From the NCBI GenBank assembly GCA_015233725.1, contig JADFXD010000013.1, positions 1-44,883 on the forward strand: a stretch of 44,883 bases of DNA. Reading direction: 5' to 3'. Every line of letters begins with the position of its first letter. Positions within the stretch are counted from its first letter, which is position 1. Below, piece by piece: positions 1 to 8,216 of the stretch. The stretch comes from Nitrospirota bacterium. Its GTDB lineage: Bacteria > Nitrospirota > Thermodesulfovibrionia > Thermodesulfovibrionales > Magnetobacteriaceae. The position numbers and the translations under genes are program-made. Under the pieces are notes generated by a model. It was not told the DNA's origin, made no database searches, and saw nothing but the letters and a program-made list of their open reading frames with translations.

Positions 1-333
1 CACAATACCGGCCTCCTGTGCCATCGTGTACATGGTGTAGAGGTTCTGCATAACCACGGTGGGCTGCATACCCCATCCGAGGTCATTTGACCCACCAAGT
101 ATGATCACATAATCTGGCCTGGCAGCGAGTACATCCCCTGGAAAACGCCTTACCATCTCCTCGGTAAGTTCTCCACTTATCCCCTTTGCGACAAAGGTGA
201 TCCTCTCTGATAGCATCTGGTTTAAGAAATCCGTGTACGGTGTCTCCTGATACCAGGGACTCTCATACGTGGGCGATTGAAATCCCACTGTCAGACTATC
301 GCCAAAGGCAACCACTAACCGCTTCTTGTCCAT
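1..333 (-). CDS. SGNH/GDSL-type hydrolase, N-terminal part
   Basis: The first 111 codons of a gene that runs off the left edge. The reading frame starts MDKKRLVVAFGDSLTVG, which carries the GDSL-type block I (GDS with the catalytic Ser at residue 13), and has block III as GGSNDLGW near residues 91-98 (the GxND oxyanion-hole Asn). This is the usual layout of SGNH esterases/lipases/acylhydrolases, which cleave ester or acetyl groups. The block V Asp/His would lie beyond the edge and cannot be checked. There is no signal peptide, so it is probably cytoplasmic. The ATG is preceded by GGGAG a few bases upstream. The substrate is unknown. The ORF is intact up to the edge. Confidence 0.85.
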   Translation of the reverse strand, partial: MDKKRLVVAFGDSLTVGFQSPTYESPWYQETPYTDFLNQMLSERITFVAKGISGELTEEMVRRFPGDVLAARPDYVIILGGSNDLGWGMQPTVVMQNLYTMYTMAQEAGIV

Positions 334-523
334 ACATCTCCCTCTTGTGTATTCGCACTTTAATGTTGATTTAGTATACTTTATTTTTTTGTTTGCTTTT
401 ATAGCATATTTTATATTAATATTTAGTGATTATAAATTACAAGACCCTGTTGCTACAGGCTATATGAACAAGAGACTGAATGAGATGGAGATATATATTT
501 ATAACATCAGGATTGAGCATTCT

Positions 524-600
524 GGGGTCAAGGGCACTGGTGCCCTTGCAGGGGAGGTCTGAGGAGGGGGCGGAGCCGCCCTCCTTCTTTCCCTTTCCTC
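524..600 (+). repeat. Interspersed palindromic repeat, copy 1 (short form)
   Basis: Short-form copy: GGGGTCAAGGGCAC, hairpin arms CAAGGGCAC/GTGCCCTTG, then CAGGGGAGGTCTGAGG, the hairpin GGGCGGAGCCGCCC and a pyrimidine tract. It sits in the divergent gap between the SGNH gene and HU. The rest of this gap (334-523) is A/T-rich and presumably holds both promoters; I see no convincing -35/-10 pair. Confidence 0.85.
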
Positions 601-667
601 GTAGGATATTAATTATGGGCAGGCACTTAATAAACAACAAATAAAAAAAAATAAGGAGGAAGTAGTA

Positions 668-949
668 ATGACTAAGGCAGAGCTGATAGACCAGATAGCA
701 AAGGATTCTGGCCTTTCTAAGGCGGATGTAACACGGGCATTTGATGCAACCATTGAGGCTGTTGTCAATGCGGTAAAGGATGGTCAAAAGGTAACGTTGG
801 TAGGTTTTGGTACGTTTTCGGTGACTGAGAGGAAGGCCCGCGAAGGCCGCAACCCAAGAACAGGCGAGGTGATAAATATACCGCAGGCACGGGTACCTAA
901 GTTTGTCGCGGGAAGGGCATTTAAAGATACCGTCAATACGGGCAAGTAG
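668..949 (+). CDS. hup: HU family DNA-binding protein
   Basis: 93 residues, the standard length for HU/IHF proteins. The N-terminal helices (MTKAELIDQIAKDSGLSKAD) are followed by the signature GFGTFSVTERKAREGRNPRTGE at about residues 46-67 and the DNA-intercalating arm with RNPRTGE...IPQARVPKFVAG, including the Pro at the arm tip. It is a nucleoid-associated protein that bends DNA as a dimer. The strong Shine-Dalgarno AAGGAGGA lies 7-8 bases before the ATG. It is transcribed alone or with the lipoprotein gene about 150 bases downstream. Whether it is HU rather than an IHF subunit is decided only by overall similarity. Confidence 0.95.
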   Translation: MTKAELIDQIAKDSGLSKADVTRAFDATIEAVVNAVKDGQKVTLVGFGTFSVTERKAREGRNPRTGEVINIPQARVPKFVAGRAFKDTVNTGK

Positions 950-1057
950 ACAGGTGGATGTTGCGCGGCAGATGCAACCGTAATGGTAATGCGGCCAAAA
1001 GAGGGCCAAAAGAGGGAAAGAATAAATAGATGAACACAAAGGAGGTTAATCCAGAAA

Positions 1058-1096
1058 ATGGCTGTAGGAGCTTTATTACGAAAATCAAGACAGTGA
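1058..1096 (+). other. Possible 12-codon leader ORF
   Basis: ATG to TGA encodes 12 residues (MAVGALLRKSRQ) behind a strong AAAGGAGG placed 12 bases upstream. It ends 7 bases before the ATG of the next gene. It could be a translated leader or translational coupler, or the Shine-Dalgarno could be a remnant of an earlier start. No attenuator-like codon run is visible. Weak evidence. Confidence 0.2.
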
Positions 1097-1103
1097 GGGA
1101 TCG

Positions 1104-2255
1104 ATGATGCTATTTCATGGAATAATCAAAGTGCGAGGGGTATTTAGGGTGTGTACAAGCAGAGGTGTTTTAATACTTTATATGTTTGTGCTGTTTACGT
1201 TAAGCGCTTGTGCTCAACAGTTTAAGACACCGATGTTTCAGCCTTTTGATTCAAAGGGTTGGGGACCAAATGCCATGACATACAATGGTCGTGACTTATT
1301 AATTGGTGGTAGGGATATCATCTTTTCTCTAAACAGCATAAGTACTGGGCCATACTCAACGATAACTGATTTGTTTACCTCCGATGGCAGGGCAATGCTC
1401 TCGAGGTTTCCTGTCCCATTACCGAGGCTATTTACTATCTGCGGCATGGCATGGGAGGGTGAGTGTTGCGAGGAGGGTTTCTTATGGATTGCTGACTCGC
1501 AAAACAAGGAAATAGTGAAGCTGAGATTCAATGACAACCAACTTATGAACACCTTCAAGATGGATGGGAAAGAGCCCCCGAAAGCTCTGAAAAGTCTCAC
1601 CCTTAATGGGCAGTATCTAAATATAGAGGCCCCGCACGGTCTGACCTTCGATGGGCAGTATCTATGGATAGCCGATGCCAGGGCATCCAAGATATACCAG
1701 TTATCCACTGAGGATGGCAGCGTTGTTGCGGCGTTTAACTCTCCTGTTAAGAGACCAGCGGGGTTGGCCTGGGATTGCGAGAGCCTATGGGTGGTAGGCT
1801 ATGACACATGCAGGCACGTTACAGAGGAATGTCAGAGTCCTAAGTTGGTTAAGCTCGATGTAAAGAGTGGCAAGGTGACACAGTCTATAAAACTACCTTA
1901 TGCCATCACCAGACCTTCTGCCCTGCAATGGATGAAGGGGAATTTGTGGGTTGCCGACTACAGTCTCAATCGCGTCTTTATTGTCACTGGCCCCTCTGAT
2001 GTCGATGACGATATCGTCTACACGATAGATATTGCCACAAAGCAACCAGAACCACCCGTACAGGATAAACCAGAGGAGCAACCGCAGATAGAGGAACTGC
2101 CCCCACTGCAATTTGAACCAAACCCGGCAGCAATAGAACCACCACCACCGCCACCCGTTGCACCAGAAGAACCAAAGCCGGAAACCCCTAAAACCAAAAA
2201 ACCAAAAAAGACCAAACCACAACCACAAGAACCACTAGACCTGCCAGATAAATAA
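1104..2255 (+). CDS. Lipoprotein with beta-propeller repeats and Pro-rich tail
   Basis: 383 residues. A hydrophobic segment at about 20-35 ends in the lipobox LSAC, giving a probable lipidated Cys36. The middle (about 45-310) has repeated units of the form DGQYLWIADARASKIYQL and ESLWVVGYD...KLVKLDVKSGKV, typical of NHL/YVTN-type beta-propeller blades. The last 70 residues are Pro/Glu/Lys-rich (six prolines in a row near 348) and probably disordered or wall-spanning. No catalytic motif is seen; propellers of this type usually bind proteins or ligands. The upstream n-region is long for a signal peptide, so a later start is possible. GAGGG precedes the chosen ATG. Confidence 0.7.
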   Translation: MMLFHGIIKVRGVFRVCTSRGVLILYMFVLFTLSACAQQFKTPMFQPFDSKGWGPNAMTYNGRDLLIGGRDIIFSLNSISTGPYSTITDLFTSDGRAMLSRFPVPLPRLFTICGMAWEGECCEEGFLWIADSQNKEIVKLRFNDNQLMNTFKMDGKEPPKALKSLTLNGQYLNIEAPHGLTFDGQYLWIADARASKIYQLSTEDGSVVAAFNSPVKRPAGLAWDCESLWVVGYDTCRHVTEECQSPKLVKLDVKSGKVTQSIKLPYAITRPSALQWMKGNLWVADYSLNRVFIVTGPSDVDDDIVYTIDIATKQPEPPVQDKPEEQPQIEELPPLQFEPNPAAIEPPPPPPVAPEEPKPETPKTKKPKKTKPQPQEPLDLPDK

Positions 2256-2268
2256 CCTTACAAAACAA

Positions 2269-2327
2269 GAAGGGAGGGCTTTGCCCTCCCTCAGACCCAC
2301 CCACAAGGGCACCAGTGCCCTTGACCC
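2269..2327 (-). repeat. Interspersed palindromic repeat, copy 2 (short form)
   Basis: Reverse-oriented short copy in the convergent gap between the lipoprotein and the GGDEF gene. Its hairpin arms are AGGGAGGGC/GCCCTCCCT around TTT, and CAAGGGCAC/GTGCCCTTG. Read on the minus strand it is in sense with the GGDEF gene. The AGGGAGGGC hairpin may terminate either convergent transcript. Confidence 0.8.
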
Positions 2328-2388
2328 ATTAACTCTCAATTTTGATGTTATAAAACCATGTACTTACCTAAATCACCATATGATTTTC

Positions 2389-3726
2389 TTATGCACCCCT
2401 TGCCACCCTCTTCTTTGACTTCTCAGCGTACATGAGGTGGTCTGCCTTGGCAATGAGTTCATCCAGTTCCATTGGATTGTCGTATGAATAGTTGATCACC
2501 CCCACGCTGATAGAGAGGTCAAGGGGGGAGTCATTTTTAGCGTTAAAGGCGTCTGTATTGTCCTGTAGTCGTGCCCGTATGACACTTTCGTCAACGATGT
2601 CCATGTCCGAGACAAGCACGATGAACTCGTCCCCGCCGGTTCGGCCAATGATGTCGGAGTCCCTGAAGGTCTCCCTCAGTATGCGTGCCGTCTCCACAAG
2701 GGCACGGTCGCCGGCCTTGTGTCCGTGGGTGTCGTTTATTATCTTCATCCCATCCATGTCCAGGAAGAAGAGGAGCATGGAGCGCTGATAGCGGTTGGCC
2801 AACCTGATCTGCTGCGCGGCGAGGGTATAAAACCCGCGTCTGTTGTACAAGCCCGTCAGTTCATCCATTATGGACTGCGTGTGGAGTTTTTCCTTGAGCT
2901 CAACGCTCTCCGTGATATCGGTGTAGATACAGATGATACTGGAGAGCTCCTCCTCTTTTGCCTCGGTGGGGTGTGCCCCATTAGGGGTATAGCTTACGTT
3001 ATGACGTCCCCTGGCGTTGAGACTGAGGACCTTCGTTTGGCCATCTTTGGCCTTTACGCGCAGTTGTTCGTTCTTTATATCTCCCGTCAAAAGCCTGTTC
3101 TTAAAGTCCTCAAAGGTACCATCGGCGCACACGGGTAATATCTTCTGCCAGTCATTTGACAGGATAAAGTCCTCCTTGTTGTACCCGATAATAGTCGTGA
3201 TGTAGTTGTTAACGAGTGTTGGTATCCCACTTGCCGACAACTCAACAACGATTGCCGGCAACAGCGTTACGAGCTCGCGGTAATTGGCCTCGGAGCGTTT
3301 GAGGGCATCCTCAGCCAGGGAGCGTAGGTAATAGGCCTCGCTCAACGTCACGGCATTGACGATTGTCCTTCTAATGAGTTCAGCCGATAAGCGGTTCTTG
3401 TTGAGATAATCGCGTACGCCCTTTTTCATGGCGGTTACGGCCAGCTCCTCATCCCCCAGACCGGTAAGCAGGATCATGCTGCTGGCACCACCGGAGGCCT
3501 TTACGTGATCAATCAACTCCAATCCGCTGTGTACCCCCAGTCTGTAGTCTATTAGCAGGACATCGTACCTCTGGGCATCTAACGCCCTAATAGCCTCTTC
3601 AAACTCCCCTACGCAGTCTATGGCAGAGGTTCTACCGGGTAGCCCTTCTAAGATATAATCCTTGATGATGAGTCTGTCATCCTCGTCGTCGTCCACTATA
3701 AGTATCTTAAAAGCCTTCGTTAACAT
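2389..3726 (-). CDS. Response regulator with PAS and GGDEF domains (diguanylate cyclase)
   Basis: 445 residues. An N-terminal receiver has acidic residues DDDEDD (12-17) and the phosphoacceptor Asp60 in LLIDYRLG. A PAS-like segment spans about 145-270 and a GGDEF domain about 285-440. The active site GRTGGDEF (GGDEF at 364-368) is intact and an RDSD inhibitory I-site lies five residues before it (355-358). It should therefore make cyclic di-GMP from GTP, switched by phosphorylation and limited by product feedback. Its 5' end overlaps the 3' end of the upstream single-domain regulator by 20 bases, so the two are co-transcribed and translationally coupled. No EAL or HD-GYP domain follows. The cognate kinase is not in the window. 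Confidence 0.93.
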   Translation of the reverse strand: MLTKAFKILIVDDDEDDRLIIKDYILEGLPGRTSAIDCVGEFEEAIRALDAQRYDVLLIDYRLGVHSGLELIDHVKASGGASSMILLTGLGDEELAVTAMKKGVRDYLNKNRLSAELIRRTIVNAVTLSEAYYLRSLAEDALKRSEANYRELVTLLPAIVVELSASGIPTLVNNYITTIIGYNKEDFILSNDWQKILPVCADGTFEDFKNRLLTGDIKNEQLRVKAKDGQTKVLSLNARGRHNVSYTPNGAHPTEAKEEELSSIICIYTDITESVELKEKLHTQSIMDELTGLYNRRGFYTLAAQQIRLANRYQRSMLLFFLDMDGMKIINDTHGHKAGDRALVETARILRETFRDSDIIGRTGGDEFIVLVSDMDIVDESVIRARLQDNTDAFNAKNDSPLDLSISVGVINYSYDNPMELDELIAKADHLMYAEKSKKRVARGA

Positions 3727-4144
3727 ATCTCTCCCTGGGTAGTTCTACTACGTTGAGCCAGTAAGCGCCTATGAGTTTTACGGTGTTGAGCAGCTTGGAA
3801 AAACTGTCCGGCTTCTTTATATAGGAGTTTGCCCCCATGCTGTAACAAAATTCTATGTCCTCATCCGCTCCTGACGTCGTCATAACAATGATCGGTATGC
3901 TCAACAAGAGTGGATCGGACTTGATCTGCCGCAAGACATCACGGCCATCCATAGCAGGCATGTTCAGGTCCAGGATGATGAGGTCAGGTCTGGGATGCTC
4001 TGATATCTGCTTCATCACAGCCTCGCCATCCCGCACCCAGATGACACGATGCGTGATACTGGTCTCCGCTATAGCCTCCGAAAAGAGCAGGTAATCATCC
4101 TCGTCGTCCTCTACGAGCAGTATCGTGTATGGTCTATCTCTCAT
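3707..4144 (-). CDS. Single-domain response regulator (CheY/Rcp1-like)
   Basis: 145 residues consisting only of a receiver domain: acidic pocket EDDEDD (12-17), phosphoacceptor Asp59 in LIILDLNMPAMDGRD, Thr/Ser near 89-91 and the conserved Lys111 in KKPDSF. The long form with NMPxMDGRDVLRQIK is typical of the Rcp1-like group that takes phosphate from hybrid or phytochrome-type kinases. It lacks an output domain and probably works as a phosphate relay or by protein contact. It overlaps the downstream receiver-PAS-GGDEF gene by 20 bases, so it is probably its partner. Upstream there is only a repeat copy before the divergent prmC. Confidence 0.92.
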   Translation of the reverse strand: MRDRPYTILLVEDDEDDYLLFSEAIAETSITHRVIWVRDGEAVMKQISEHPRPDLIILDLNMPAMDGRDVLRQIKSDPLLLSIPIIVMTTSGADEDIEFCYSMGANSYIKKPDSFSKLLNTVKLIGAYWLNVVELPRERYVNEGF

Positions 4145-4180
4145 AAAAACCCGAATAAATAACTCAACCCTAAAACTTTA

Positions 4181-4247
4181 AGAAAGGGGCGCCTGGCCGC
4201 CCCCCTCCTCGACCTCCCCTGCAAGGGCACCAGTGCCCTTGACCTCG
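4181..4247 (-). repeat. Interspersed palindromic repeat, copy 3 (short form)
   Basis: Reverse-oriented short copy in the divergent gap between the response regulator and prmC. It has CAAGGGCAC/GTGCCCTTG arms and a degenerate GGGGCGCCTGGCCGCCCC hairpin. The segment beyond it, with TTTTATACCATTAGGAT on the minus strand, resembles the flank of copies 1 and 2. Confidence 0.75.
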
Positions 4248-4346
4248 TAATTACTTGATCCTAATGGTATAAAATGTCCAATCCTTACCTGTCGTAATAA
4301 TGTTAAAATAGTTCAACTAAGAGACTTAAGATATATTATACAACTG

Positions 4347-5204
4347 TTGCTAATGAAATTAAAAGACGTAGCCGCGCTACTAAATAGCTCCGGTATTGAT
4401 GAGCCTCAGAAGGAGGCAGAGGCGCTATTGTCGTTGCTGTTAAAGGTGGACAGGACAGCCATTTACCTCAACGACCCATACATTGCGGATGAGGTCATCC
4501 TCCCCCTTATCCGTAGCAGGCAACGACGTCAACCCCTTGCCTACATCGTCGGGGAGGTCGAGTTCTATGGGCTGAGGATTACGGTTGGCACTGGTGTGCT
4601 TATCCCACGTCCTGAGACGGAACTCCTCGTGGTTGAGGCAATCAGGGCTCTCTCTGCGCGACCTCAACCCACCCTCAGAGTCCTGGACCTATGCACCGGG
4701 AGCGGCTGCATTGCGCTGTCAATTGCCAGGGCGTATCCGCACTCACACGTCATCGCTATCGACGCCTCCGAGGCAGCCCTGGACTACGCAAGGGTCAACA
4801 GCACCATAAACAACATCCACAACGTGGAGTTTTTACAAGGCGACCTGTTCGCGCCCATCAGAGATAGATTGACGGTGCCGCTCCTTACATTCACTGGGGG
4901 GTTTTCGCTTATCATATCAAATCCCCCCTACATTAAAAGCCCTGATATAGATGGCCTTCAACCGGAGATCAGACTGTACGAACCCCCGGAGGCCCTCGAT
5001 GGCGGCACTGATGGCCTGACCTTCTATCGGAGAATATTAGCAGCAGCAGGGGACTATCTCAGCACGGATGGTCTCATCATGCTTGAAATAGGCGACGATC
5101 AGGCCACCGATATCACAGATATAGCCTCAGCCACAAACTTTAAAAGTGTTATCATTAAAAAAGACTACGCCCAAAGAGAACGCTTCGCCATAATTCAAAG
5201 GTAA
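4347..5204 (+). CDS. prmC: Release factor glutamine N5-methyltransferase PrmC (HemK)
   Basis: About 283-285 residues, the normal PrmC length. It has an N-terminal helical release-factor-binding domain (1-75, ending RQPLAYIVGEVEFYG, a conserved PrmC block), then PRPETELLV, the SAM-binding LDLCTGSGCIAL (113-124) and the catalytic NPPY (192-195). It methylates the Gln of the GGQ motif in RF1/RF2. The ATG at 4353 is as likely as the TTG at 4347; neither has a clear Shine-Dalgarno. prfA is not next to it, unlike in many genomes. Confidence 0.95.
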   Translation: MLMKLKDVAALLNSSGIDEPQKEAEALLSLLLKVDRTAIYLNDPYIADEVILPLIRSRQRRQPLAYIVGEVEFYGLRITVGTGVLIPRPETELLVVEAIRALSARPQPTLRVLDLCTGSGCIALSIARAYPHSHVIAIDASEAALDYARVNSTINNIHNVEFLQGDLFAPIRDRLTVPLLTFTGGFSLIISNPPYIKSPDIDGLQPEIRLYEPPEALDGGTDGLTFYRRILAAAGDYLSTDGLIMLEIGDDQATDITDIASATNFKSVIIKKDYAQRERFAIIQR

Positions 5205-5450
5205 TATTCAATATTGTGTATAAGCAGGTAGCACCACAATCAACCGTGGTTGCCAGGATTTAAGCCACTTTTATACCTTCATAATATGGCGTTGTTACTA
5301 TGCGGCAGCAATATGACCACGTTTGAATGCAGTGGTACCAGCCTATAAAGGGCAAGGCGTTAGATTGCACTACCGCTCCCGTTGGTCGCTACCCTTAAGT
5401 TTAGTTACCCATGCGAAATAAGAAGGAACCGCTTAAGTCAACAGCATTAG
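5205..5450. other. Gene-free stretch
   Basis: About 245 bases after prmC. I find no ORF with a supported start, no tRNA-like end and no strong hairpin. Short open stretches on the plus strand (around 5330-5420) look like a possible gene remnant but match no family I recognise. Confidence 0.3.
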
Positions 5451-5491
5451 GTCTGAGGGGGGGGCGGAGCCGCCCCCTTCTCTCTTTTCTT
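5451..5491 (+). repeat. Interspersed palindromic repeat, copy 4 (distal half only)
   Basis: Only the right half is present: GTCTGAGGGG, the GGGGGCGGAGCCGCCCCC hairpin and a pyrimidine tract. The GGGGTCAAGGG head and the first hairpin are missing. It ends 6 bases from the 3' end of the convergent FadL-type gene, so the hairpin could stop transcription from either side. Confidence 0.75.
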
Positions 5492-5496
5492 TGTAG

Positions 5497-6780
5497 CTAC
5501 AGTTTGATCTTAACGCCTAGTTCTATAGAATCCTCTGACAATGAGGACTCAAAGGAGGTGGGGGCGCCTGCCATGTTGGTGCCGGTCTCTTTCATGGACT
5601 TATTAAATGCGTGCATGTAGCCGACATTTATACTAACCTGTGGGGCTACAGTGTACTGAAGGCCTAAGGTCAGATGATGCTCGACAAAGGCAGGAAAACC
5701 GGTGATCCTGAATGACTCATAATAGTAGGTCGGCATGGCATACCCCTGCATGGACATCATTTTAGAGCCAGTAAAGTTGCTGTGGCTATCGACAGGGTTT
5801 TTGCCATAGTTGTAACCAGCCCTGAGCGCTAAGTTCTGTACAGGCTTAAACTGTAAACCAGCGCCGACAACCAACTGGTTACTCCAATCAAAATCTTTAT
5901 AACCCGTGGCATCTGCCCAGTTTATCCATTTAAGATCGGTCTCTATCAGGAACTTATCCTTGATCGGTTCAAACGCAATACCAAAACCTACCTCCTGGGG
6001 TTGCTCAAGCTTTAGGTTATCCTTTGTGCCGTTGCCGTCAAAGTCTGAGACGCTCTTGTAATTTACCTCTATTGGAGATGAATACGTTAAACCCAAAGAT
6101 ACCGTATCCATCGGCTTGTAGAGTATGCCGACCTTTGCGCCTATACCGTAGTTTTGTGATGTGCCGGTGCCTAGATCAAGCATCGAATAATTCACTCTGC
6201 CCGCAACACCGACGGAAAACTGATCGTTAACCTTGTACCTCACGAAAGGTGCAAACTGCATACCGTTAAAGTTGGTATATGTCCCCGATTCCAGGGGATA
6301 CACGATACTTCCAGCAGGACGGCCATACATGGCAGAGAAGTCGTAATACCTCGTATTGTCCACGTTGGTGCCTCTGTAGTCCACACCAAGGCCACTAACA
6401 CCATAGGCAGCGATACCGACGGTTGCCTGGGTAGAGACCGGAATTGTAAGGGCCACAGACGGTATAGTGTAAACCTTGCTAGCACTGTCCGCACTGTAAG
6501 AAAGGTTGCCAACCGTAGCTTTATTAGTCACAGAGGGTATAAACAATGTTCCCATAAAATCCATATTAATTTTTTCACCAGCAACTGCTGCGGGGTTGCT
6601 GTAGATTCCCCCAACTGCATCCTGAGGAGCGGCGATACCGGTTCCACCCATCTCCCTTGAGCCGCTGCCTACCCCAATCAGGTTATCCCCGTTTGTGGCA
6701 AAGGACAACGATGAAACGGTTAATACCATCAACACCGACAGAAACACAACTGCATACAGCCTAAACATCTTCTTGTTCAT
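5497..6780 (-). CDS. FadL/OmpP1/TodX-type outer-membrane transport protein
   Basis: 427 residues with a clear signal peptide (cleavage after SFA, about residue 28). The mature N-terminus reads TNGDNLIGVGSGSREMGGTGIAAPQDAVGGIYSNPAAVAG, the hallmark of the FadL family hatch region (NG...G.G...RxMGGxGIA...D....NPA). The rest is amphipathic beta-strands with a C-terminal ...SIELGVKIKL strand. Such barrels let hydrophobic molecules such as fatty acids or aromatics cross the outer membrane. A Shine-Dalgarno AGGAG lies about 7 bases upstream of the ATG. It appears to be a single-gene unit bounded by repeat copies 4 and 5. The substrate cannot be told from sequence. Confidence 0.9.
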   Translation of the reverse strand: MNKKMFRLYAVVFLSVLMVLTVSSLSFATNGDNLIGVGSGSREMGGTGIAAPQDAVGGIYSNPAAVAGEKINMDFMGTLFIPSVTNKATVGNLSYSADSASKVYTIPSVALTIPVSTQATVGIAAYGVSGLGVDYRGTNVDNTRYYDFSAMYGRPAGSIVYPLESGTYTNFNGMQFAPFVRYKVNDQFSVGVAGRVNYSMLDLGTGTSQNYGIGAKVGILYKPMDTVSLGLTYSSPIEVNYKSVSDFDGNGTKDNLKLEQPQEVGFGIAFEPIKDKFLIETDLKWINWADATGYKDFDWSNQLVVGAGLQFKPVQNLALRAGYNYGKNPVDSHSNFTGSKMMSMQGYAMPTYYYESFRITGFPAFVEHHLTLGLQYTVAPQVSINVGYMHAFNKSMKETGTNMAGAPTSFESSLSEDSIELGVKIKL

Positions 6781-6866
6781 ACAATACTCCTTTATTTTCT
6801 CCGCTCAATGGCGGAACTAAGATATAACCCTCCAAGAGGGCTGCTTTGTAAGAGAAAGAGGAAAAG

Positions 6867-6986
6867 AAAGAAGGGGGGCGGCTGGTTTACCCCCCCCTCA
6901 GCCCCCCCCGCAAGAGGAGGGGTGAGGCACGATTTAGTCGCAGCGGGTCGCACCCGCCCCGGCCGCGAAGAAGTCCCCTTGACCCC
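6867..6986 (-). repeat. Interspersed palindromic repeat, copy 5 (long form)
   Basis: Reverse-oriented long copy of about 120 bases. The first hairpin's loop is expanded by a segment containing CTTCTTCGCGGCCGGGGCGG and GCGGGTGCGACCCGC on the minus strand. It lies between the LtrA gene and the FadL gene, in sense with both. The rest of this 260-base gap is otherwise featureless. Confidence 0.85.
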
Positions 6987-7039
6987 GTAATGCTTATTCC
7001 CATGTTATTCTTTCTTTATGTCAAATTACACAACCTTAA

Positions 7040-8212
7040 TTATAACGTTTTTTGTTTATATAAGTCAGCGGTCACTACGGTGGCGCACATGACGGCGACG
7101 ATGGCGATGGTGGTGAGGTGTGACAGGTGTGCGCCTGTGATAGCTAGTATCAGGATGGCGATAGCGGTTGATAGTCTCAGGAGGTCGGGGTCGCTTTTGC
7201 TGACGATTATGGTAGATGCAAGGCGGACTATCCACAGGCTTAACAGGCAACAGATAACGGAGACGTAAAATATCCAGCGGATATTATCTGGCAGATTGGA
7301 CTTGACGGAGCTGGAGATTATCAGTTCGACCCCTACGGCGCTTGCGGTGATGAATATTGCCAGTGGCAGGTGTGAATATATCCACAGGTTATAGACGTGG
7401 AAGAGTTTTTCTTCCAATGTATCCCACATATTTGTGCTGTCGGGGTTTTCGAAGTACATAAGCCACAGGCTAATGACGATACTGGAGCCCATGATAGCGG
7501 TGGCCAACGACGTCAGGCTCCAGTTCAGGGCGTATATACCCCGCACTACCCCGGCGATCGACTCGCCGAGGACTATTATGATAAACAGCCCAAATCGTTC
7601 CGGCAGGTGCATCAGGTGGGGGGGGAATTCGACCTGGACATTGCCCATGATCAGAGGGGTTGCGTAGTCAACGATGATTGCAATGCCCCAGAGGATAAAA
7701 CTGTATGGCACAGGTAGAAAAACAGAGACAAACCATATGGCCGCCGCAATAGAAAACCCCAGCATGTAGCCCTTGATCAATACGCTGGCCTCTCTGACGT
7801 AATACATGGCACGGAGGTACTGTATCATGAGCACTGCCCTGACAGCCACGTAACTCAGGGCAAAGGCCACGGAGGATTTACCAAAGGCGTTAGAGACACT
7901 GACGGCCAGCGCCATTACGGCAAACATCTGTAAGATGGTGAGCATCCGGTGTCCCATGTCGTCGGTGTCAAAGCGCGTCGCGTAAAAAGTCGCCCCAACC
8001 CATGACCACCAAACCGGCATGAATAGAAAGATATACTTAATAAACCCGATTATGGATAACTGGTGTTTTAAGAGGTCTGCCAACTGAGCGACAACCACCA
8101 CAAATATGAGGTCATAGAACAGCTCAAACCACGTTGCGTGGCGCTCTTCTTCCCCCGTGTGTGCCCCTGCCCTTAACCGCGGGGGTTGCCAGATGCCTGT
8201 AGTCATGGACAC
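7040..8212 (-). CDS. LtrA family (low temperature requirement A) membrane protein
   Basis: 390 residues, mostly transmembrane (about 9-10 segments). The N-terminus has the LtrA signature RHATWFELFYDLIFVVVVAQLADLL (about residues 25-49) and later GESIAGVVRG and a FENPDS-like loop. The family was named for a Listeria gene needed for growth at low temperature; the biochemical role is not established. It starts 4 bases after the stop of the SBP-SpoIIE gene, so it may be the last gene of that signalling operon, which would make it a candidate output or transporter of the pathway. No truncation is seen. Confidence 0.85.
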   Translation of the reverse strand: MSMTTGIWQPPRLRAGAHTGEEERHATWFELFYDLIFVVVVAQLADLLKHQLSIIGFIKYIFLFMPVWWSWVGATFYATRFDTDDMGHRMLTILQMFAVMALAVSVSNAFGKSSVAFALSYVAVRAVLMIQYLRAMYYVREASVLIKGYMLGFSIAAAIWFVSVFLPVPYSFILWGIAIIVDYATPLIMGNVQVEFPPHLMHLPERFGLFIIIVLGESIAGVVRGIYALNWSLTSLATAIMGSSIVISLWLMYFENPDSTNMWDTLEEKLFHVYNLWIYSHLPLAIFITASAVGVELIISSSVKSNLPDNIRWIFYVSVICCLLSLWIVRLASTIIVSKSDPDLLRLSTAIAILILAITGAHLSHLTTIAIVAVMCATVVTADLYKQKTL

Positions 8213-8216
8213 ACTT

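Noticed and set aside
437..1039. Long minus-strand ORF across the HU gene
   Set aside because: It is antisense to the clear HU coding sequence, has no Shine-Dalgarno, and its protein has no recognisable pattern.
1893..2228. Minus-strand ORFs rich in Trp/Gly over the lipoprotein tail
   Set aside because: They are the complement of a Pro/Lys/Glu-rich repetitive coding region, which gives open frames by composition.
5205..5450. tRNA gene
   Set aside because: No cloverleaf, no GGTTCGA-like T-arm sequence and no acceptor pairing.
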